DNA of 64,000 nt from Rhodococcus sp. B50 (GTDB lineage: Bacteria > Actinomycetota > Actinomycetes > Mycobacteriales > Mycobacteriaceae). The notes under the pieces were generated by a model. It was given only the letters and a program-made list of their open reading frames with translations, did no database searches and had not been told where the DNA came from. Made by a program: the position numbers and the translations under genes. The stretch spans positions 2,979,480-3,043,479 of the forward strand of contig NZ_WPAG02000002.1 in the NCBI RefSeq assembly GCF_013602415.1, given 5' to 3'. Positions 1-10,692 of the stretch are shown here, one piece after another (position 1 is the stretch's first letter; every line of letters starts with the position of its first letter).

Positions 1-330
1 GGGCCGCGCACTCCCTGCCGCACCTTCGCGATCCGTTCGCACGAGGACGACTGGGCCACCCGGTTCGTCGCACGCGGCGACTGCGGCGCGTACCTGAAGG
101 TGATCGCCGAGGGACCCGTGGGTGCGGGCGATCGGGTCGTCGTCGAGCACGTCCCCACCCACGGAGCCACGGTGCGCGATCTGTTCACCGGGCAGGGCCA
201 CGGACGGGTCTCCGCGATGCTCGAGCAGCAGGCCGACCTCGCTCCGAGCGTCGTCGAGAAGGCGCGGCGTCTCGTAGGACGAGCGCAGAAGGACCTTGTG
301 GGGCGGTCACGGAAGGGAGAGACCCGTTGA
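1..330 (+). CDS. MOSC domain protein, C-terminal fragment
   Basis: The frame is open from the first base, so the N-terminus lies outside the window; about 109 codons remain. The fragment begins with a TPCRTFA-like stretch followed by a GDCGAYLKV-like strand, as in the C-terminal half of MOSC domains (sulfur-carrier domains of molybdenum-cofactor sulfurase and YiiM-like proteins). The conserved Cys of that domain may be the one in PCRTF. The tail is basic and helical. Its TGA overlaps the TTG start of the asparaginase gene, which suggests translational coupling. The substrate is unknown. The family call rests on a partial sequence. Confidence 0.65.
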   Translation, partial: GPRTPCRTFAIRSHEDDWATRFVARGDCGAYLKVIAEGPVGAGDRVVVEHVPTHGATVRDLFTGQGHGRVSAMLEQQADLAPSVVEKARRLVGRAQKDLVGRSRKGETR

Positions 331-1307
331 GCATCGAACTGGTCGAGGTGGTGCGCTCGGGTTTCCGAGAGTGCGTCCACCGCGGGTCGCTGATCGTCCT
401 GGACCCGGACGGCGAGATCCTCGTCTCGGTGGGCGAGGTACACACGCCGATCTATCCGCGGTCGTCGAACAAACCCTTGCAGGCGGTCGCGCTGCTGCGC
501 GCCGGCTTCGTTCCCCGCGACTCGGCGGAACTCGCGATCGCCACGGCCTCGCACGAAGGTGAGGCCGACCACGTGGAGGCCGTCGACCGGCTCCTGACCG
601 GCGCGGGCTTCACCGAGAAGGATCTCCGCTGCCCGGCGGACCTGCCCGGCAACGAACTCGCCCGCGCCGAGATGCTCGCCGCCGGACGCACGCCGCGGTC
701 GATCTACATGAACTGTTCGGGCAAGCACGCGGCGATGCTCGCGGCGTGCACGGCGAACGGCTGGGACACCGACGGCTACACCGACGTCGGTCACCCGCTG
801 CAGCAGCTGGTGACCGAGACGATCCTCGAGCTGACGGGCGACATCGAGGACACCGACCTCGGGATCGACGGTTGCGGCCTGCCGATCGTGCCCGTCCCCT
901 TGTTCAATCTGGCCCGTGCCTACTCGCGGCTGGCGACGGCGGACGCCGGCACGCCCGAACGCGCCGTGGCCGACGCGGTGCGCGAGCATCCGTTCCTCAT
1001 CTCCGGCACCGGCAAGGACGACCTGAAGCTCATGCGCGCGGTGCGCGGCCTGCTGTGCAAGGCGGGCGCCGACGGGATCCACGCCGGGGCGCTGCCGGAC
1101 GGCACATCCTTCGCTTTCAAGATCGACGACGGACACGAGCGGGCACGCCTCCCGCTCACCGCGGCCCTGCTCCACCGCCTCGGCGCGGGAGCCGCCGCGG
1201 GTTCCGCGACCTTCGATTCCGAACGGCTGGCCGCGCTCTCGTCCGCGCCGGTGTTCGGCGGCGGCGTGCGAGTCGGCACCGTCCGGGCCGTCCCGGGGGT
1301 GTTCTGA
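327..1307 (+). CDS. Asparaginase (L-asparaginase II family)
   Basis: A 326-residue soluble protein resembling the actinobacterial and rhizobial asparaginase II family (PF06089-type), which hydrolyses L-asparagine to aspartate and ammonia and is unrelated to the E. coli AnsA/AnsB fold. Visible family blocks are SSNKPLQA near residue 48, ASHEGE near 74 and NCSGKHAAML near 130, plus a glycine-rich GCGLPIVPVP block near 180. Length is normal for the family. The TTG start at 327 overlaps the TGA of the upstream MOSC gene; the next good in-frame start would remove conserved sequence. No signal peptide is seen, so it is likely cytoplasmic. Confidence 0.85.
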   Translation: MSIELVEVVRSGFRECVHRGSLIVLDPDGEILVSVGEVHTPIYPRSSNKPLQAVALLRAGFVPRDSAELAIATASHEGEADHVEAVDRLLTGAGFTEKDLRCPADLPGNELARAEMLAAGRTPRSIYMNCSGKHAAMLAACTANGWDTDGYTDVGHPLQQLVTETILELTGDIEDTDLGIDGCGLPIVPVPLFNLARAYSRLATADAGTPERAVADAVREHPFLISGTGKDDLKLMRAVRGLLCKAGADGIHAGALPDGTSFAFKIDDGHERARLPLTAALLHRLGAGAAAGSATFDSERLAALSSAPVFGGGVRVGTVRAVPGVF

Positions 1308-1501
1308 AGGGCATCTTTATCACATTTCAACAGCATTCATGCAGGTCGGGTCGTTATGAGGCGTAACGGACACCGGCCCAGCCGGGTGTGTGGAGGCGCA
1401 ACCGAACTTTCCACGCTAAAGTGGGCGTCAGGAAAATACTCAACACACCGGGGCCGCCACTTTTCCCCAGGCCGCCCCGTCAAAGCGCGAGGGGGTTGGC
1501 C

Positions 1502-1693
1502 ATGGGCCGCGGCCGGGCTAAGGCAAAGCAGACCAAGGTTGCACGGCAACTCAAGTACAGCTCGCCGTCCACCGACTTCGAGAGCCTCCAGCGAGAGCTG
1601 TCTGGCGGAGCAACCAACTCGCAGCGGGACGAAGTCTTCGCCGAGCAACGTTCCGGATGGGACGACGACTACGACGACGACTGGCGTCGCTGA
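1502..1693 (+). CDS. DUF3073 small acidic-tailed protein
   Basis: A 63-residue protein starting MGRGRAKAKQTKVARQLKY and ending in an Asp-rich, Trp-containing tail (GWDDDYDDDWRR). The basic N-terminal segment and acidic C-terminus are characteristic of DUF3073, conserved next to purM in actinobacteria, where the mycobacterial homologue also sits convergent to purM. Its function is not established. An open frame begins further upstream at 1388, but the conserved sequence starts at the ATG at 1502, so I take that as the start. Two hairpins follow before purM. Confidence 0.85.
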   Translation: MGRGRAKAKQTKVARQLKYSSPSTDFESLQRELSGGATNSQRDEVFAEQRSGWDDDYDDDWRR

Positions 1694-1706
1694 CCTGAAT
1701 CACTCT

Positions 1707-1749
1707 CCGACGGAGGGGGAGGCCGACCTTTCGGCTCCCCCTCCGTCGG
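1707..1749 (+). terminator. Hairpin downstream of the DUF3073 gene
   Basis: Perfect 15-bp inverted repeat: 1707-1721 (CCGACGGAGGGGGAG) pairs with 1735-1749 around a 13-nt loop, 14 bases after the DUF3073 stop codon. There is no long U tract, as is common for high-GC actinobacterial terminators. Confidence 0.75.
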
Positions 1750-1841
1750 TGTGGTCGGCATTCGACGCGAGGCCGGGCGGCGCTCGTTTCCGTCCGAAGC
1801 CTTCGAGTCTGTGACTTCCGAGTTCACGACACAGCAGTAGC

Positions 1842-1885
1842 CGAAAGGCCGGTCTCCCAGTTTTCCTGGGGGAACCGGCCTTTCG
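1842..1885. terminator. Hairpin between convergent DUF3073 and purM
   Basis: A 12-bp perfect stem (CGAAAGGCCGGT at 1842-1853 with its complement at 1874-1885); a shorter pairing in the interior (CTCCCAG/CTGGGGGA) extends it. On the minus strand it lies about 30 bases past the purM stop, so it probably ends purM transcription and may act in both directions. Confidence 0.7.
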
Positions 1886-1916
1886 TCGTGTTCGCGGCGG
1901 GTGACGCTCGCGCCTG

Positions 1917-2990
<1,074 letters not shown>

Positions 2991-3126
2991 GAGTTGTCGG
3001 CTCCAGCCTCGAGTTGTGTCTTGTCGTGAAAAATCTGGCTACGTGCGGGCCGGGCACCTACGTCCGGGCATGCGAAACGCACGCCGAACCGTGCCGACCG
3101 CGGCACTTACGGTACCCGACCAGCTT

Positions 3127-4710
3127 CTACGGCCGACTGAGAACGTCCGCGTTGTCGTTGTCCAACACGGTCGGGGTGACCGAATCGGTGTCGACGACGC
3201 CGTCGAAGGCGTCCTTGCCCACCCGCTGTTCGGTGGGAAGCGCGATCGGGTAGTGGCCGTCGAAACATGCAGCGCACAAACGAGATGCGGGCTGCTCGGT
3301 GGCGCCGATCATGCCGTCGATCGAGATGTAGCCGAGCGAATCGGAACCGATCGACCGGCGCACCATCTCGACCATCTCGTCGTAGTCGTGCCCCTCCTCG
3401 ACGCTGTCGCGGGTGCCTGCGCCGTTGGCGATCAGCTCGGCCGGCGACGCGAAGTCGATGCCGTAGAAACACGGCCACTTTACCGGCGGCGACGCGATGC
3501 GAACGTGGATCTCGAGGGCACCGGCCTCGCGCAGCATCCGGATCAGGGCGCGCTGCGTGTTGCCGCGCACGATCGAGTCGTCGACCACGACGAGCCGCTT
3601 ACCGCGAATCACTTCGCGCAGCGGATTGAGCTTGAGCCGGATACCGAGCTGCCGGATCGTCTGGCTGGGCTGGATGAAGGTGCGTCCCACATAGGCGTTC
3701 TTCATCAGGCCCTGCCCGTACGGCAATCCGGAGCCCTGCGCGTACCCGACGGCGGCGGGAGTGCCCGACTCGGGCACCGGGATGACCAGATCGGCGTCGA
3801 TCGGATGTTCCTTCGCGAGCCGGCGGCCGATCTCCACGCGGGTCGCGTGCACGGAGCGACCGGCGATGGTCGAGTCGGGGCGCGCGAGGTAGACGTACTC
3901 GAAGACGCAGCCCTTGGGCTCGGGGTTGGCGAAGCGCGACGATCGCACACCGTTCGCGTCGATCGCGAGCAGCTCACCGGGTTCGATGTCGCGGACGAAC
4001 GAGGCGCCGACGATGTCGAGGGCGGCGGTCTCGCTGGCGACGACCCAGCCGCGGTCGAGCCGGCCGAGGCACAGTGGTCGGATGCCCCACGGGTCGCGGG
4101 CCGCATAGAGGGTGTGTTCGTCCATGAAGGTCAGGCAGAACGCGCCGCGCAGCTGCGGGAGCAGCTCCATCGCGGCCTCTTCGATCGTGCTGTTCTTCGC
4201 ACCGTGGGCGAGCAGCGCACCGACGGTGTCGGAGTCCGAGTTCGCCGCGCCGGGCCGCGTCGGATCGAGCACACCGAGGCGGCGTCCGCGTTCGGCGAGT
4301 TCGGCGGTGTTGACGAGGTTGCCGTTGTGGCCGAGCGCGACGCCCGAACCGGAGGCGGTGGTGCGGAAGATCGGCTGAGCGTTCTCCCAGGTCGTGGACC
4401 CCGTGGTGGAGTAGCGGCAGTGACCGATGGCAATGTGCCCGGTCATCGCGGCGAGCGTCTGCTCGTCGAAGACCTGGCTGACGAGTCCGAGGTCCTTGAA
4501 CACGAGCACCTGCGAACCGTCGGCCACGGCGATACCCGCGGCTTCCTGTCCGCGGTGCTGCAGCGCATAGAGACCGTAATAAGTGAGCTTGGACACGTCC
4601 TCGCCGGGAGCCCACACTCCGAACACTCCGCACTCTTCGCGGGGTTCGTTCTCGGGTTCGGTGGAGGCGAGAAGATTACGTGTGTGGACCGACAGATCGG
4701 CACTGGTCAC
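3127..4710 (-). CDS. purF: Amidophosphoribosyltransferase
   Basis: Glutamine PRPP amidotransferase, 527 residues, the committed first step of de novo purine synthesis. The N-terminal Ntn-hydrolase glutaminase starts with the nucleophile Cys in EECGVFGVW (about residue 27), so a short propeptide of roughly 26 residues should be removed, as in the Bacillus-type enzyme. The C-terminal phosphoribosyltransferase domain has the PRPP loop VVVDDSIVRGNT near 370. Cys residues near the C-terminus (RLCAACFDGHYP) are compatible with the 4Fe-4S cluster of this subclass. The start is a GTG at 4710. It lies upstream of purM and downstream of the sterol-carrier-like gene. Confidence 0.97.
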   Translation of the reverse strand: MTSADLSVHTRNLLASTEPENEPREECGVFGVWAPGEDVSKLTYYGLYALQHRGQEAAGIAVADGSQVLVFKDLGLVSQVFDEQTLAAMTGHIAIGHCRYSTTGSTTWENAQPIFRTTASGSGVALGHNGNLVNTAELAERGRRLGVLDPTRPGAANSDSDTVGALLAHGAKNSTIEEAAMELLPQLRGAFCLTFMDEHTLYAARDPWGIRPLCLGRLDRGWVVASETAALDIVGASFVRDIEPGELLAIDANGVRSSRFANPEPKGCVFEYVYLARPDSTIAGRSVHATRVEIGRRLAKEHPIDADLVIPVPESGTPAAVGYAQGSGLPYGQGLMKNAYVGRTFIQPSQTIRQLGIRLKLNPLREVIRGKRLVVVDDSIVRGNTQRALIRMLREAGALEIHVRIASPPVKWPCFYGIDFASPAELIANGAGTRDSVEEGHDYDEMVEMVRRSIGSDSLGYISIDGMIGATEQPASRLCAACFDGHYPIALPTEQRVGKDAFDGVVDTDSVTPTVLDNDNADVLSRP

Positions 4711-4809
4711 GGACGTGCTCCCTGAGGCTGGACAAGCGGGGCTCCCCCCATTCTACGGCCAGCGGAAGGTGCTCCCTCCCGCACGCCCGGTGGAAGGGCC
4801 CGCCGAACG

Positions 4810-5196
4810 TCAGAGTCGGGCGATCGGGAGCAGTCGGCCGATCTCCGCTGCGCGCCTGCCCGACGCTTCCACCGCCCCGGAGGTCACGGCCGCGCCGAAC
4901 TCGACGCTGCCGACCACCAGACGCAACCACGTGCGCGGATCGGTCTCGACGACGTTCGGCGGTGTTCCCCGCGTGTGGCGTGGGCCTTCGATGCACTGGA
5001 CGGCCACGAACGGCGGCACCCGCACCTCCACGCTCGATCCCGGCGCGAGCTGCTCGAGGGTGCGGGCACTGAGCCGCACGGCAGCGGCGAGGTCGGGGCG
5101 CGACGGCTTCTCGTCGCTCTCCCCCGTCACCCACGGACCGACCCGCTCGAGGGCTGTGCGCAGCTCGGCGGGGTCGACGGGTCTCCGTGGTGCCAT
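4810..5196 (-). CDS. Sterol-carrier-like (SCP2-type) protein
   Basis: A 128-residue protein starting MAPRRPVDPAELRTALERVG. A long open frame continues upstream, but that part overlaps two other genes; the ATG at 5196 gives a compact protein. The central part (SVEVRVPPFVAVQCIEGPRHTRGTPPNVVETDPRTWLRLV split by short loops) resembles the actinobacterial SCP2-like family protein encoded immediately upstream of purF, including in mycobacteria. The fold suggests binding of a hydrophobic ligand. Whether it serves purine synthesis is unknown; only the conserved location argues for a link. It follows the CPBP protease gene closely. Confidence 0.7.
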   Translation of the reverse strand: MAPRRPVDPAELRTALERVGPWVTGESDEKPSRPDLAAAVRLSARTLEQLAPGSSVEVRVPPFVAVQCIEGPRHTRGTPPNVVETDPRTWLRLVVGSVEFGAAVTSGAVEASGRRAAEIGRLLPIARL

Positions 5197-5207
5197 GTCA
5201 CCGCAGC

Positions 5208-5900
5208 CTAACGACGCGCGTCGCGTTCGGGCTCGGTGGCATACGAACTCGTCGCGATACCCACCGCGACGGCACCGCCGGCATTGATCGCCCAGTGCAG
5301 GAGCATCGGTGCGAGGACGCTGCCGGTCCGCCGTCGCAGTTCGTCGAAGACCATCCCGCTCAGGGCGGTGAGCACGACGGTGCCCGGGACGGAGTCCCCG
5401 GCGTGACGGGCAGGTACGACGTGCCAGAGTCCGAAGGCGACGGCCGTGAGCACTCGGTCCCGGCGTCGCGATGCCCGGCGCGCCAGCGCGTACAGCACCG
5501 AACGGAACATCAGCTCCTCGGCCAGGACCGTCCCGAAGGGGATGTGCACGAACACCCACTCGGTGTGGTCGGCGCGACGCGCTCCCGCCGCCATCCGTCG
5601 TCGCACGGGCGGGACGGCAAGCATCACGGCGTAGGCCGCGACCGGCATCACCGCCGACCTCGTCCCCCACAGCATTCCTTTGCCCGGCCGGCGCCAGCCG
5701 AGCTCGGCTGCGGAGACACCGGCCGCGCGGGTCGCCGCGGCGAGCGCGACTCCGAGGCCGGCGTTGGCGGCGGCTCTCCCCCGCGGACCGAGATCCGCCG
5801 CCGGGAGGACGAGGTTGTTCCACGCGACCAGCGCGGCAGCGCATCCCGCGGCGATGCATCCCGCTGTGGTCGATCCCACAACAGCGAACCGCGCCCTCAC
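5208..5900 (-). CDS. CPBP-family intramembrane glutamic protease
   Basis: About 230 residues, with several hydrophobic segments and the CPBP (Abi/CAAX protease) signature: the EE pair in TVLAEELMFRSVLY near residue 126, a later FGLWH segment and a final HWAINAGGA segment. These supply the expected Glu and His catalytic residues of the Rce1-like fold. An inner-membrane location is expected. I chose the GTG at 5900, which overlaps the TGA of the upstream hydrolase gene (GTGA), indicating coupled translation; the open frame extends further but only as shadow of that gene. The substrate is unknown. Confidence 0.82.
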   Translation of the reverse strand: MRARFAVVGSTTAGCIAAGCAAALVAWNNLVLPAADLGPRGRAAANAGLGVALAAATRAAGVSAAELGWRRPGKGMLWGTRSAVMPVAAYAVMLAVPPVRRRMAAGARRADHTEWVFVHIPFGTVLAEELMFRSVLYALARRASRRRDRVLTAVAFGLWHVVPARHAGDSVPGTVVLTALSGMVFDELRRRTGSVLAPMLLHWAINAGGAVAVGIATSSYATEPERDARR

Positions 5901-7672
5901 TTCTCGGGTCCGTCGTCGGCGGCGAACGCCTCGAGGGCGATGCGTACCCGTTCGGTGTCGTTCTCGGTCCAGCCCTCGGGTTGGGTGACTTCGATCCATC
6001 CCTCGAGCACCGCCGACCCGTAGTTGTGGCCGTGCCCGTCGGGCACGCCGGCAGCGTTGGTGAGATCGGCGGAGACCTGCCAGAAGGTGACGAAGGGGAA
6101 CCACCGCATCTGCGGCAACCGGTCGTGTCCGGGCGGCTCCGACAGCCAGTCGGGGCGGGAGAACAGCAGGTCGGGCGACCACCAGACGACGGGATCGGAG
6201 GCGTGCTGGATGTACAGCACGCGAGGCGACAACCACGGTGTATCCGGTTCGTGAACCGCCTGGCGGCTGTCGGCGAAACGCACGACGAGTCCGTCCGCGT
6301 AGACCGGCCGCACCTCGGTCGTGCCGGGATCGCGGCGCTCGACGAGCTGCCGCCACAGTCGGTTGGAGTTGGGCGGGCCGACCCACAGCACCCCGTCCAT
6401 CTGGGCGCGGATCTCGGCGAGACTGTCGAAGGCGCCCTCCCCGGACTGCGTCCCGAGGCTTTCGCCGTAGAGGAACAGGTCGGGGCGATCGTCCTCGGGC
6501 AGTTGCGACCAGCGCTCGTACACCCGCTCGACCAGCATCTTGCCTGCGGCAGCGGCCTTCTCGCGGTCGGCAAGGAACGAGATCCAGCTCGGGAGGTACG
6601 AATACTGCCAGGCCACCATCGCCAGGTCGCCGTTGTGGACGAGTTCCATCGCACGGGCCGCGGTGGGGTTGACCCAGCCGGTGCCGGTGGTGGGTACGAG
6701 CACGAGTGTCGAGCGGTCGAACGCGCCGGTCCGCTCGAGTTCGTCGAGGACGAGGTCGATGCGTTCTTCCGGCGTGGGGGCGGTGTCGAGACCGACGTAC
6801 ACCCGGATCGGTTCCGGGGCGGGGCTACCGTTGACCGCGGTCAGTTCATCGGCGTCCAGTCCACGCGCGACGAAGTTACGGCCCTCGAATCCGAGGGTCT
6901 CCCAGGCCGCGAGGGATTCGGGGCTGCCGGACTTGGCGGGATCGACCGGCTGGACGGCGCCGGGACGTGTGGTGTCGTCCTGCAGGCCGAACGCCTGATT
7001 GACGATGGCGTAGGTGCCGCGGATGAGCACACCGTCGATGAGCATGAACGTGGCGAGCACCACGACGAGCACGCCCAGTGTGCGGGCGAGACCGAGCGGC
7101 ATCCGGGTACGCCGCATCAACAGCATCGACACCCAGCGGACGATGTCGCGCAACCCGCGCCACAGGGCGATGAGCGCGGCGGCCACCGCGACGCTCAGCA
7201 CGATGGTGCGCAGATACCCGGAGGTCGTGGTGCCCTCGACACCCATCAGTGCCGCGAGCTGGCGTTGTTCACCGGCGGAGAGCACGAGCGCGACGAGGGA
7301 CGCGAGAACGGCAGCGACCGGCACCGCGACCTTGATCGCGCGCAGCACCGGGAGCGGTGGCGGCCACCACCGCCGCCCGGGGAGCACGAACCGCGCCACG
7401 GCCCAGCCGGCGACGCACCCGACGCCGTAACCGACAGCGGCGTTGATGCCGCCGATGAGTCCCTGGAACAGCCAGTCGCGCGGCAGCAGAGAGGGCGTCA
7501 GCGACCAACAGAAGAACAGACCCGCGAACGCGATGCCGGCGAAATCCAGGCTCAGCCACCCCCACACCCGCGCGGTGAGGGGGTGACGGTCACCGAAGTC
7601 GGTGACCGCGGCGATGATCCGGCCCTGCCGGGCCTCGAACGCCGCCAGCCGATCGACCTGGGTGGTCGGCAC
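5897..7672 (-). CDS. Membrane-anchored alpha/beta hydrolase (DUF2319-like)
   Basis: 591 residues with two parts. The N-terminal 230 or so residues carry about five hydrophobic helices (starting around LSLDFAGIAFAGLFF) with the motif SLTPSLLPRDWLFQG. The C-terminal part has a serine-hydrolase nucleophile elbow, LYGESLGTQSGEGAF, near residue 405, and a conserved ending with HGHNYGSAVLEGW that should supply the catalytic His. This matches the actinobacterial alpha/beta-hydrolase family with an N-terminal membrane domain (PF15420/PF10081-type). The substrate is unknown; related proteins are often guessed to act on lipids. The GTG at 7672 is three bases after the purL stop. Confidence 0.85.
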   Translation of the reverse strand: MPTTQVDRLAAFEARQGRIIAAVTDFGDRHPLTARVWGWLSLDFAGIAFAGLFFCWSLTPSLLPRDWLFQGLIGGINAAVGYGVGCVAGWAVARFVLPGRRWWPPPLPVLRAIKVAVPVAAVLASLVALVLSAGEQRQLAALMGVEGTTTSGYLRTIVLSVAVAAALIALWRGLRDIVRWVSMLLMRRTRMPLGLARTLGVLVVVLATFMLIDGVLIRGTYAIVNQAFGLQDDTTRPGAVQPVDPAKSGSPESLAAWETLGFEGRNFVARGLDADELTAVNGSPAPEPIRVYVGLDTAPTPEERIDLVLDELERTGAFDRSTLVLVPTTGTGWVNPTAARAMELVHNGDLAMVAWQYSYLPSWISFLADREKAAAAGKMLVERVYERWSQLPEDDRPDLFLYGESLGTQSGEGAFDSLAEIRAQMDGVLWVGPPNSNRLWRQLVERRDPGTTEVRPVYADGLVVRFADSRQAVHEPDTPWLSPRVLYIQHASDPVVWWSPDLLFSRPDWLSEPPGHDRLPQMRWFPFVTFWQVSADLTNAAGVPDGHGHNYGSAVLEGWIEVTQPEGWTENDTERVRIALEAFAADDGPEK

Positions 7673-7674
7673 GG

Positions 7675-9954
7675 TTATCCGAACAGGGCAGGCAGGGTCC
7701 CTTCCCACACCTCGCGCAGCTCGGTCATGGGGATCGAGAACTGTCCCTGGATCTCGACGGAGTCGGATCCCTCGTCGACGACACCGATGCGCACCCACGG
7801 CATGTTGCGGGCGGTGCACATGCCGGTGAACCGCGACTCCTCGGTGCGGGGAACCGCGACCAGCACGCGACCGGCCGACTCGGAGAACAGCGTCACGAAC
7901 GGATCGGCGCCCTCGGGAAGGAGGATGCGGCAACCGGTCTCGCCCGCGAGCGCGGCCTCGACGACGGCCTGTGCGAGGCCACCCTCGGACAGATCGTGCG
8001 CGGCCGAGATCAGGCCGTCGCGCGAACCGGCGGTGAGGATCTCCGACAGCAGCCGCTCGCGATCGAGGTCGACCTGCGGCGGCACGCCACCGAGGTGGTC
8101 GTGCTCGACCTGCGCCCAAATGGAGCCGTCGAGCTCGTCGCGGGTCTCACCGAGCAGGATCAGCGTCTCGCCCGGCTCGAGGCCGATGCCGGTGGGGATG
8201 CGGCGGTGCACATCGTCGATCACGCCGAGCACCGCGACGACCGGGGTCGGCAGGATCGCCGTGGCACCGGTCTGGTTGTAGAAGCTGACGTTGCCGCCGG
8301 TGACCGGGATGCCGAGCTTCGCGCAGCCGTCGGCGAGGCCGCGCACGGCCTGCTGGAACTGCCACATCACGCCGGGATCCTCGGGCGAACCGAAGTTCAG
8401 GCAGTTCGAGACGGCCTTCGGCGTCGCGCCGGTGACGGCGACGTTGCGGTACGCCTCGGCGAGGGCGAGCTGGGCGCCCGCGTACGGATCGAGCTGCGTG
8501 TAGCGGCCCGAAGCGTCGGTCGCGAGCGCGATGCCGCGCCCGGTCTCCTCATCGATGCGGACCACACCGCCGTCGGCGTTCTCCGCAAGCACGGTGTTGC
8601 CGCGCACGTAACGGTCGTACTGCTCGGTGATCCACTTGCGGCTGCACAGCGCCGGCGACGCCAGCATCTTCAGCAGCGTCTCGCGCAGCTCGTCGGCGGT
8701 CTCGGGCCGCTTCAGGCCGGCCGTAGTGTTCGCGATCAGCGCGTCCTGCGAGGACGGGCGTTCCACGGGACGCTCGTAGACCGGGCCCTCGTGGGCGACC
8801 GTGCGGGGCGGCACGTCGACGACGGTCTCGCCGTGCCAGTCGATGACGAGGTGATCGCCGTCGGTGACCTCACCGATGACGGTCGCCAGGACGTCCCACC
8901 TCTTGCAGACGGCCATGAAGGCGTCGACGTTGTCGGGCGTGACGACCGCGCACATGCGTTCCTGAGACTCCGAGGACAGCACCTCGGCAGGGGTCATGCC
9001 CTTCGCGCGCGTCGGGACGCGCTCGAGGTTGATGTGCATGCCACCGTCACCGGCGGCGGCGAGCTCGGAGGTCGCGCAGGACAGTCCGGCACCGCCGAGG
9101 TCCTGGATGCCGACGACGAGCTTCTCGCGGTAGAGATCGAGGCAGCACTCGATGAGCACCTTCTCGGTGAAGGGATCGCCCACCTGCACGCTCGGGAGCT
9201 TCTTGGGACGGCCGCCCGCGCTGTCGTCGAACGTCTCGGACGCGAGGACGGACACGCCGCCGATGCCGTCGAGGCCGGTGCGGGCGCCGAACAGGATGAC
9301 CTTGTTGCCGGTGCCGGAGGCGTGGGCGAGGTGCAGGTCCTCCACGCGCATCGCTCCGGCGCACAGCGCGTTCACGAGCGGATTGCCCTGGTAGGAGGCG
9401 TCGAAGACGGTCTCACCGCCGACGTTGGGCAGGCCGAGCGAGTTGCCGTAGCCGCCGACACCGCGCACGACACCGTCGACGACGCGACGGGTGTCGGGGT
9501 GGTCGGCCGCACCGAAGCGGAGCTGGTCCATCACGGCGATCGGACGGGCACCCATGGCCATGATGTCGCGGACGATGCCGCCCACGCCGGTCGCGGCGCC
9601 CTGATACGGCTCGATGTACGAGGGGTGGTTGTGCGACTCGACCTTGAAGGTGACGGCCCAGCCGTCGCCGATGTCGACGACACCGGCGTTCTCGCCGATA
9701 CCGGCGAGCATCGACTCGCGCATCTCGTCGGTGGTGGTCTCGCCGAAGTAGCGCAGGTGCACCTTCGACGACTTGTACGAGCAGTGCTCGGACCACATCA
9801 CCGAGTACATGGCGAGCTCGGCGTCGGTGGGGCGCCGGCCCAGGATCTCCTTGATCCGGGTGTACTCGTCTTCCTTCAGACCCAGCTCCCGATAGGGCTG
9901 AGCGGCATCGGGGGTTTCGGCGGCGTGGGAGACGGTATCCACGTGCGGTGACAC
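7675..9954 (-). CDS. purL: Phosphoribosylformylglycinamidine synthase subunit II
   Basis: A 759-residue small-type PurL, the ATP-using synthetase subunit of FGAM synthase that acts with PurQ (glutaminase) and PurS. Motifs include [16 protein letters not shown] near residue 48, [28 protein letters not shown] near 95-125 (given here as overlapping short blocks: [16 protein letters not shown]), GGETVFD near 170 and [11 protein letters not shown] near 640. Length is normal for the three-subunit system. purQ and purS are about 8 kb away on the same strand, beyond the accessory operon. Two membrane-protein genes follow it directly. Confidence 0.97.
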   Translation of the reverse strand: MSPHVDTVSHAAETPDAAQPYRELGLKEDEYTRIKEILGRRPTDAELAMYSVMWSEHCSYKSSKVHLRYFGETTTDEMRESMLAGIGENAGVVDIGDGWAVTFKVESHNHPSYIEPYQGAATGVGGIVRDIMAMGARPIAVMDQLRFGAADHPDTRRVVDGVVRGVGGYGNSLGLPNVGGETVFDASYQGNPLVNALCAGAMRVEDLHLAHASGTGNKVILFGARTGLDGIGGVSVLASETFDDSAGGRPKKLPSVQVGDPFTEKVLIECCLDLYREKLVVGIQDLGGAGLSCATSELAAAGDGGMHINLERVPTRAKGMTPAEVLSSESQERMCAVVTPDNVDAFMAVCKRWDVLATVIGEVTDGDHLVIDWHGETVVDVPPRTVAHEGPVYERPVERPSSQDALIANTTAGLKRPETADELRETLLKMLASPALCSRKWITEQYDRYVRGNTVLAENADGGVVRIDEETGRGIALATDASGRYTQLDPYAGAQLALAEAYRNVAVTGATPKAVSNCLNFGSPEDPGVMWQFQQAVRGLADGCAKLGIPVTGGNVSFYNQTGATAILPTPVVAVLGVIDDVHRRIPTGIGLEPGETLILLGETRDELDGSIWAQVEHDHLGGVPPQVDLDRERLLSEILTAGSRDGLISAAHDLSEGGLAQAVVEAALAGETGCRILLPEGADPFVTLFSESAGRVLVAVPRTEESRFTGMCTARNMPWVRIGVVDEGSDSVEIQGQFSIPMTELREVWEGTLPALFG

Positions 9955-10021
9955 TGGGCGTCGGGTCCCTTCACTCTGGGATCGAAAACGGCAGGCCGGG
10001 CGGGAGCTGCCGCGGATCAGT

Positions 10022-10612
10022 CTATCGCTGCGCAGGTGCGACGGGGTTCACCGGTGCGGGCACGAGGTCCGACGGTGTGACGGCCACCTCGGTTCCCAGC
10101 GCATCGAGGGTGACGGTGCCCGAGTGTTCGCCGTCGAATCGGTACCACCCGTCGACGAGAGTGAAGACGGCGATCACGGGCGGCCCGCCGAGATCGACGA
10201 TCCAGTACTGCTCGATTCCGGCCTCCGCATACTCGGAGAACTTCGTGACCCGGTCGGTCCGGGCCGTGCCGTCGACAGTGACCTCCACGACCAGCTTCAC
10301 CTCGGCGATCGGGGCCCGATCGGGATCGGCGTCGACGAGGGACCGTCCCACGACGATCACGTCGGGGCACCGCACCGTCAGCGGGTTCTCCGCGACCAGC
10401 ACCTCGACGCCTCCGATCGCGCACCATTCGTCGGGCAGCTTCTCGTCGAGGAGCAACGCCAAGGTCACCGCGGCATGATCGTGTGCCGTCCCCGGCCGGG
10501 GCGCAGCGATCAGCACGCCTTCGCACACCTCGACGTGGTGCCCGTCGGATTCGGGGAGGGCCGACCACTCGTCGAGGGACAGCAGATGATCGGGGTAGGA
10601 CGGGACGTCCAC
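10022..10612 (-). CDS. Uma2-family (DUF820) putative endonuclease
   Basis: About 196 residues starting [20 protein letters not shown] from the GTG at 10612. It has the PD-(D/E)XK-like core of the Uma2/DUF820 family: a strand-acid block [16 protein letters not shown] near 120, then [21 protein letters not shown] split around an EVT-x12-K spacing, then [15 protein letters not shown]. The family is abundant in cyanobacteria and actinobacteria, and its biological role is mostly unknown. It lies between the M18 peptidase and purL genes, on the same strand, with gaps of 70-80 bp on each side. No partner gene hints at function. Confidence 0.75.
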   Translation of the reverse strand: MDVPSYPDHLLSLDEWSALPESDGHHVEVCEGVLIAAPRPGTAHDHAAVTLALLLDEKLPDEWCAIGGVEVLVAENPLTVRCPDVIVVGRSLVDADPDRAPIAEVKLVVEVTVDGTARTDRVTKFSEYAEAGIEQYWIVDLGGPPVIAVFTLVDGWYRFDGEHSGTVTLDALGTEVAVTPSDLVPAPVNPVAPAQR

Positions 10613-10692
10613 TGCATTCCCCCCTTCTCGCCGACCGGACACGACCGTCTTCAGTGTGTCACCGGTGGGCGTGGCGGGACGGGCGAACGCGG

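Noticed and set aside
5471..8281. 936-codon plus-strand open frame opposite the hydrolase and purL
   Set aside because: Low-complexity Arg/Gly/Pro-rich shadow of minus-strand genes with clear family motifs.
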